NCBI GenBank assembly: GCA_025449845.1
Contig: JANWIP010000019.1
Coordinates: 79,369 to 143,368 of the forward strand
Source of the DNA: Solirubrobacteraceae bacterium
Lineage (GTDB): Bacteria > Actinomycetota > Thermoleophilia > Solirubrobacterales > Solirubrobacteraceae
DNA length: 64,000 nt
Direction of reading: 5' to 3'
In this document: positions 59,608-64,000 of the stretch, in pieces
Layout: every line of letters begins with the position of its first letter
Position numbering within the stretch: the stretch's first letter is position 1
Made by a program: the position numbers and the translations under genes
The notes under the pieces: model-generated
The model's input: only the letters and a program-made list of their open reading frames with translations
What the model was told of the DNA's origin: nothing
The model's database searches: none

Positions 59608-59635
59608 ATAGCGGACAGTACTAACGGCCGCGGTG

Positions 59636-59926
59636 TCAGTGCTGCTTCAGCCGCGTGGTCAGCCGCGTATGAGCCACAACGCCGCGAACGCGCGGGGGCG
59701 ACAGTGGCGACGGGGAGCCGTGATGTGGGCCACGCCGTGGATTGCGCGGCAGACGCGGACGCGGATGACTGGGGTAGCGCTGACCGGGATCGAACGAGAT
59801 GCCGCCGTCGTCTTCGCCCAGCGGGTCTTCAGGCTCCTGCTTGACCGCCCATCGCACCAGCAAGAACATCGCCACAACGGGAATCTTCAGGATCACCATC
59901 AGCCAGATGAAGGTCCATGCATCCAC
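59636..59926 (-). CDS. small single-pass membrane protein
   Basis: 96 residues from ATG 59926. The first 25 residues (WTFIWLMVILKIPVVAMFLLVRWAV) form one membrane helix; the remainder is Pro/Arg/Gly-rich, hydrophilic and probably cytoplasmic and disordered. Not recognised. It is directly upstream of the dcd uORFs and dcd, so probably in one operon. Confidence 0.6.
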   Translation of the reverse strand: MDAWTFIWLMVILKIPVVAMFLLVRWAVKQEPEDPLGEDDGGISFDPGQRYPSHPRPRLPRNPRRGPHHGSPSPLSPPRVRGVVAHTRLTTRLKQH

Positions 59927-60056
59927 TCCCCATCGATCGTATAACCATTTACTCGCCGTGCCAAGGGGTGGGGAGGGATTGCGGCCGCCGGCGCAGGGCG
60001 CAAGCAGAGCTCGAGGATCGGCGAGGCAGACAGAGGATCGGGCGAGGCAGAGTGGG

Positions 60057-61001
60057 TCAGTCGCGCAGCGGCTCTGCCGCGGCGGAGAACTGCGTGAACT
60101 CGCGCAACTGCCTTACCCGCGCCACGATCTCGCCGCCCGATAGCTTCTCGATGCGGTCGGTGCCGAACTCTTCGACGTTGAAGGACGCCAATGCCGTGCC
60201 GTGCGCCATTGCCTGGCGCAGCAGCTCCTCGGAGTACTCCTGATCTGAGTGCGCCGCCAGGTAGCCCACGAAGCCACCCGCGAAGGTATCGCCGGCGCCG
60301 GTGGGGTCCACCACGCGCTCAAGCGGGAAGGCCGGCAGCGAGAAGAAGCCCTCGTTCGTCACCAGCGCGGCTCCGTACTCGCCCTGCTTGGCCACGATCA
60401 CCCGCGGGTGGGGGGGGCTCCACTCAAGGATCTCTCGGGCCGCCGCGTAGATGCTGGCCTTGCCCGTCAGCTGGCGCAGCTCGCTGTCGTTGAGGATCAG
60501 GCAGTCGCACTCCTTGATCGCCTTCACCAGCGAGTCTCTGGCCGCTTCGATCCATAGGTTCATCGAGTCCAGCGCCACGAAGCGCGCGTTTGGCAGCTGC
60601 GCGCGCACATCGCGCTGCAGGTCGGGCTGGATGTTCGCCAAGAACAGTACGTCGCTGTCGAGCGAGGCCTGTGAGAGCTTCGGCTGGAAGCCCTCGAACA
60701 CGCCTAGCTGCGTATCGAGCGTCTCGCGCGAGTTCAGGTCCCAGCCGTACTTGCCGCGCCAGAAGAAGGTCTTGCCACCGGGGATGCGCTCCACGTCCGA
60801 TACGTCCACGCCGCGGTTGCGCATCACGTCTAGCTCGTGCTCACCGAAGTCCTCGCCCACCGGGCCGACCACGCGCACTTCCTCGAAGAACGACGCCGCC
60901 AGCGCGAAGTGCACCGCGGCGCCGCCTAGCATCCGGTCGCGCTCGCCGAAGGGCGTCGTTACCGTGTCATACGCGATTGATCCGACCACCGTGATGGACA
61001 T
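60057..61001 (-). CDS. PfkB family sugar/nucleoside kinase
   Basis: A 314-residue ribokinase-fold protein. The N-terminal MLGGAAVHFALAAS is PfkB signature 1; DPTGAGDTFAGGF holds the anion hole and the catalytic Asp. ATP-dependent phosphorylation of a sugar or nucleoside is expected, substrate unknown. FLANIQPDLQ and FVALDSMNLW recall the adenosine/ribokinase-like clade. The ATG at 61001 was chosen; it is divergent from the oxidoreductase with ~50 bp between starts. Confidence 0.88.
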   Translation of the reverse strand: MSITVVGSIAYDTVTTPFGERDRMLGGAAVHFALAASFFEEVRVVGPVGEDFGEHELDVMRNRGVDVSDVERIPGGKTFFWRGKYGWDLNSRETLDTQLGVFEGFQPKLSQASLDSDVLFLANIQPDLQRDVRAQLPNARFVALDSMNLWIEAARDSLVKAIKECDCLILNDSELRQLTGKASIYAAAREILEWSPPHPRVIVAKQGEYGAALVTNEGFFSLPAFPLERVVDPTGAGDTFAGGFVGYLAAHSDQEYSEELLRQAMAHGTALASFNVEEFGTDRIEKLSGGEIVARVRQLREFTQFSAAAEPLRD

Positions 61002-61050
61002 CGGCGCGGACCCTACAGCCTCGCCGCTTTCAGCGATAGCCTCAGCGGCC

Positions 61051-62007
61051 GTGCGCGCGATCCAGATGACCGAGTTCGGAGGCCCTGAGGTGCTCCAGTT
61101 GGTGGAGTTGCCGCTGCCTGAGCCGGGGCCTGAGGAGGTCCTCATTCGCGTCACCCGTGCGGGCATGAACTTCGCCGACGTTCACACCCGCACCAACTCC
61201 TATGTGCAGAAGGCTACCTTGCCGCTCGTGCCGGGGAGGGAGGTCGCGGGGGTGCGCGAGGACACCGGCGAGCGCGTCATCGCGCTTGTGTCTAGCGGCG
61301 GCTATGCGCAGTTCGCCACGGCGCCCGGCAACGTTGTGTTCCCGATTCCCGACGGTCTTGACGAGGGGGCCGCCTTGGCGCTGATGATTCAGGGCCTCAC
61401 TGCCTGGCACCTCTACCGCACCGCGGGGTGCGTGGCGCGGGGAGAGAGCGTCGTCGTGCACGCCGCCGCGGGCGGCGTGGGTTCGTTGGCGGTCCAGCTT
61501 GGTAAGCCGCTTGGTGCGGGGCGGATCATCGCTGTGGCCTCCAGTGAGGAGAAGCGACAGCTGGCACTGCAGTTGGGGGCGGATGTGGCGATCGACTCCG
61601 AGCCTGCCGAGGGTTTGACAGAGCGTTTGATTGAGGCCAACGAAGGTCGCGAGGTCGATGTTGTCTTTGAGATGGCTGGTGGTGCGGTGTTCGATGCCTC
61701 CTACCGCGCCTTGGCTCACTTTGGTCGTGTTGTGATCTGTGGCATCGCCTCGCAGGAACCGAATCAGGTGTCCACCGGCTCGCTTCTGCGCCACTCCCGC
61801 TCAGTGGTGGGCTTCTATCTTTTCCACTGCCTTGGTCGCCCCGTTATGTGGGCTGAGCCCCTCGCCGAGCTCTTTGCGCGCGCCGTGAGCGGCGAATTGC
61901 AGGCGACGGTTGGACACACCTATGCGCTCTCAGACGCCGCCCAGGCTCAGATCGACCTGCGTGAGCGGCGCACCACGGGCAAGCTGCTGCTCGATCCGTG
62001 GGCATGA
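61051..62007 (+). CDS. zinc-independent quinone oxidoreductase (MDR family, NADPH-dependent)
   Basis: A 318-residue medium-chain dehydrogenase/reductase. MRAIQMTEFGGPEVLQ is a typical N-terminus, which fixes the GTG at 61051. HAAAGGVGSLAVQLG is the Rossmann NADPH motif; no catalytic or structural zinc ligands are seen, as in QOR-type enzymes that reduce quinones or enones. The stop is 30 bp before the helicase gene. Confidence 0.9.
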   Translation: MRAIQMTEFGGPEVLQLVELPLPEPGPEEVLIRVTRAGMNFADVHTRTNSYVQKATLPLVPGREVAGVREDTGERVIALVSSGGYAQFATAPGNVVFPIPDGLDEGAALALMIQGLTAWHLYRTAGCVARGESVVVHAAAGGVGSLAVQLGKPLGAGRIIAVASSEEKRQLALQLGADVAIDSEPAEGLTERLIEANEGREVDVVFEMAGGAVFDASYRALAHFGRVVICGIASQEPNQVSTGSLLRHSRSVVGFYLFHCLGRPVMWAEPLAELFARAVSGELQATVGHTYALSDAAQAQIDLRERRTTGKLLLDPWA

Positions 62008-62037
62008 TGGCTCGCACCCCGTAAGCTCTCGTCCCGA

Positions 62038-63459
62038 ATGAGTAAGTCCTTCGCCGACCTCGGCCTCTCCGAGTCCACTCTCCACGCGCTGCGCGACGTC
62101 GGCTATGAGTCGCCCAGCCCGATTCAGGAACAGGCCATCCCGCCGCTACTCGAAGGCCGCGACGTGATCGGCCAGGCGCAGACCGGCACCGGCAAGACCG
62201 CTGCGTTTGGGCTTCCCATCGTGGAGTACGTCGACCCCGAGGAGCGCGAGGTGCAGGCGCTCGTCTTGACGCCTACGCGCGAGCTCTGCATCCAGGTCAC
62301 CCAGGCGCTGCGCACCTACGGCGAGCACAGCGGCATCGATGTCGTGGCCGTCTTCGGTGGCGCTCCCATCCGCACCCAGCAGGCGCAGCTGCGGGCCGGT
62401 GGGCACGTTGTCGTCGGGACCGTCGGCAGGGTGCTCGATCTGATCTCGCGCCACTCGCTCGTGCTGCACGACACCCGCTTTGTGGTTCTCGATGAGGCCG
62501 ATGAGATGCTCGACCTCGGCTTTCTGGAGGATGTCGAGCGGATTCTCTCGATGACTCCTTCCGGTCGCCAGACGGCGCTCTTCTCGGCCACCATGCCGCC
62601 GCCTATCCGCAAGCTCGCCGACGCCTACCTGTACGAACCGACGACCATCAAGGTCAAGGCCGCCACGCTCACGATCGACACCGTAGCCCAGTTCCAGCTC
62701 CCCGCCGATATCCGCGAGAAGCCCGACAAACTGGTCGAAGTGCTGAAAGCCGAGGCGCCTGACCAGGCGATCGTCTTTGTGCGCACCAAGATCCGCTGCG
62801 ACCAGCTCTTCCGCACCCTGCGCGATCGCGGCATGAATGTTCGCGCGCTGCACGGCGATATGAGCCAGGGCTCGCGCGACGGCGTCATGCTGGCTTTCAA
62901 GGGAGGTCGTGTGCCGATCCTCGTCGCCACCGACGTCGCCGCTCGTGGGCTTGACATCTCAACTGTCACCCATGTCGTCAACTACGACGTGCCCACTTCG
63001 CCTGACACCTACGTGCACAGGATTGGGAGGACAGGGCGCGTCGGGCGCTCCGGCCGGGCCATCACCTTCGTCGAGCCGCGCCAGAAGCGCGAGCTTGAGG
63101 CCATCGAGCGCCACATCGGCACCTCCATCGATGCGTGGCAGGAGGGCGTCGTGGGCGCGCCTGTGCCTGTGCTTGAGCGCCCGCGCCGGCATTCCAAGCC
63201 GCAGATCTCGCGCAACGGCGAGGAGCCCTACGTGAAGCTCATGGTCGGCGGTGGCAAGGCCGCCGGCCTGCGCGTTGCCGACATCGTTGGCGCGCTCACC
63301 TCGGCTGCCGGCCTTGATGGCGAGGCCGTGCGCGACGTCATGGTGCTCGATCGCTTTTCTTTCGTGTCCGTGCCTGCCGCTGAGGCCGACCGTGTGATCG
63401 GCGCGCTTGACGGGCACAGCGTGCGGGGGCGCTCGCTTAAGTTGGAGAAGGTGGGGTAG
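62038..63459 (+). CDS. DEAD-box ATP-dependent RNA helicase with DbpA-type RNA-binding domain
   Basis: 473 residues from ATG 62038. Q motif PSPIQEQAI, motif I AQTGTGKT, Ia PTREL, II DEAD (VLDEADEMLD), III SAT, V ARGLDI and VI HRIGRTGR are all intact. The last ~75 residues (YVKLMVGGGKAAGLRVADIVGAL) form a DbpA C-terminal RNA-binding fold. DbpA/CsdA relatives remodel rRNA during ribosome assembly or unfold mRNA in the cold. There is no long basic or RGG tail. A cluster of hairpins follows the gene. Confidence 0.94.
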   Translation: MSKSFADLGLSESTLHALRDVGYESPSPIQEQAIPPLLEGRDVIGQAQTGTGKTAAFGLPIVEYVDPEEREVQALVLTPTRELCIQVTQALRTYGEHSGIDVVAVFGGAPIRTQQAQLRAGGHVVVGTVGRVLDLISRHSLVLHDTRFVVLDEADEMLDLGFLEDVERILSMTPSGRQTALFSATMPPPIRKLADAYLYEPTTIKVKAATLTIDTVAQFQLPADIREKPDKLVEVLKAEAPDQAIVFVRTKIRCDQLFRTLRDRGMNVRALHGDMSQGSRDGVMLAFKGGRVPILVATDVAARGLDISTVTHVVNYDVPTSPDTYVHRIGRTGRVGRSGRAITFVEPRQKRELEAIERHIGTSIDAWQEGVVGAPVPVLERPRRHSKPQISRNGEEPYVKLMVGGGKAAGLRVADIVGALTSAAGLDGEAVRDVMVLDRFSFVSVPAAEADRVIGALDGHSVRGRSLKLEKVG

Positions 63460-64000
63460 GCAGCGTAGGCCGCAAGCAATTGTCCAGGGAGGGGCCAGCG
63501 TGTCCTCAGCAACAATGAACAGCATTGTCAAGATGTACCTATAACCGCTGGCTGGCCTCGCCTATGCGTAGACAGGCCGCAATGGGGTCCGCCGCTGGAC
63601 GGCGCTCTGACTTGGCCGCTGCGGGAGCCGTACGGCCTGCTATCCAAAGCCCTGTCCAAAGCGGTATCGCAAGCGATTGGACAGGGCTACAGCCGCGTTT
63701 CGCGCGGCTGGCCCTCCACCCAGGGTGGAGGGAATGGTTGATGGATGTAAAAGTCGGCTGCGGGGCTGACAGACGGTCATTCCGACTCGTCGCTATGGTC
63801 GATCTATTGGCGAAGTCCGCATTTTGGGCATTTTCTATCACGAGTCACGGTAGACGGAGTGTTGCGCATACGGTAAAGTGCGGCGCTGCAAGGGTGGCCC
63901 CGGCGGGGGCTAAGTGCGGCCCGAAACCATAGACTGGGCGGGACTGAAGGGGGGCTGGTTGGCGTGCGTCAAGTATTTAGGCGGCTGGTTGTGCGGCCGG
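63460..64000 (+). other. 541-bp terminal region without a supported gene, with strong hairpins
   Basis: Short open frames on both strands here lack start signals and protein-like composition. The region contains three adjacent perfect hairpins at 63649-63732 (listed separately). The last ~260 bases look AT-richer than the hairpin region. The right end could be the upstream region of a gene outside the window. Confidence 0.5.
63649..63732. ncRNA. candidate structured RNA element: three consecutive perfect hairpins
   Basis: Hairpin 1: GCCCTGTCCAA (63649-63659) with TTGGACAGGGC (63677-63687), and a nested ATCGC/GCGAT pair in its loop. Hairpin 2: AGCCGCG (63691-63697) with CGCGGCT (63703-63709). 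Hairpin 3: CCCTCCACC (63712-63720) with GGTGGAGGG (63724-63732). They are separated by only 2-4 bases. It could be a terminator cluster, an REP-like element or a small RNA; no U-run follows. Confidence 0.4.

Larger units (their letters stand above)
59533..59609. repeat. 35-bp tandem repeat carrying the dcd start region
   Basis: CTCATAT recurs at 59533, 59568 and 59603, exactly 35 bp apart, with GGGCAGCGA 15 bases before the last two. On the minus strand every unit has an ATGAG start context. Confidence 0.85.

Noticed and set aside
63525..63932. 135-codon plus-strand open frame near the right end
   Set aside because: It runs through three strong hairpins, has no ribosome binding site and no protein-like pattern.
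1..64000. tRNA, rRNA, CRISPR array, insertion sequence or prophage
   Set aside because: None recognised by eye: no tRNA-like cloverleaf ends, no regularly spaced repeat-spacer array, no transposase or phage motifs. A tRNA and repeat search would confirm.

Overview
The window is GC-rich, densely coded DNA from a high-GC Gram-positive bacterium. The best fit is an actinobacterium of the class Thermoleophilia (Solirubrobacterales-like). This rests on gene content: the actinobacterial fused 2-oxoglutarate dehydrogenase, NucS, a Mycobacterium-type dCTP deaminase, a VOC/Nudix/DUF3817/DUF4242 complement, and several large secreted protein families of a kind I associate with Thermoleophilia. That last point is recall; no search was run. 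No rRNA, tRNA, CRISPR array, transposase or phage gene was recognised.

Layout. 0-5.8 kb holds two arylsulfotransferase-family genes (the first cut by the window edge) around a DHA2 drug-type exporter, then a convergent cytosolic sulfotransferase and a type III polyketide synthase. 5.9-15.6 kb has a 1020-residue secreted protein, a GAF-like/GGDEF protein, two exported ferritin-like proteins, aconitase and an M42 aminopeptidase. 15.6-24.1 kb is a surface or secretome island. It contains two copies and one decayed copy of a noticeably AT-richer secreted protein family, a TolB/PD40-like secreted protein, and a 1121-residue secreted paralogue of the 1020-residue protein.

24.1-34.8 kb mixes a cupin, a thioesterase, EttA, a J-domain/TPR protein, membrane proteins (one channel-like), TatA, NucS, a crotonase and another secreted protein. 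34.9-39.0 kb is a single 1351-residue E2-E1 2-oxoglutarate dehydrogenase. 39-50.7 kb carries small metabolic operons: Nudix/DUF3817, FAD oxidase/ketopantoate reductase-like, TenA-like, LLM oxidoreductase, HicAB, glyoxalase, metallo-beta-lactamase-fold enzyme, UbiB-type kinase and pyruvate kinase. 50.8-63.5 kb has further MBL enzymes, MetF, a YgjP-type peptidase, a repeat-rich secreted protein, citrate synthase, Dcd, a PfkB kinase, a quinone oxidoreductase and a DEAD-box helicase. The last 540 bases hold only strong hairpins.

Aconitase, citrate synthase and the fused oxoglutarate dehydrogenase give three TCA-cycle steps, and pyruvate kinase feeds them. The least expected items are: a complete lipoyl-PSBD-E2-E1 fusion, two tandem 12-codon upstream ORFs chained by ATGA overlaps into dcd, many short tandem repeats placed exactly at gene boundaries between 41 and 60 kb, a decaying AT-rich secreted family with a shared promoter element, and a possible sulfated-polyketide locus at the left end.
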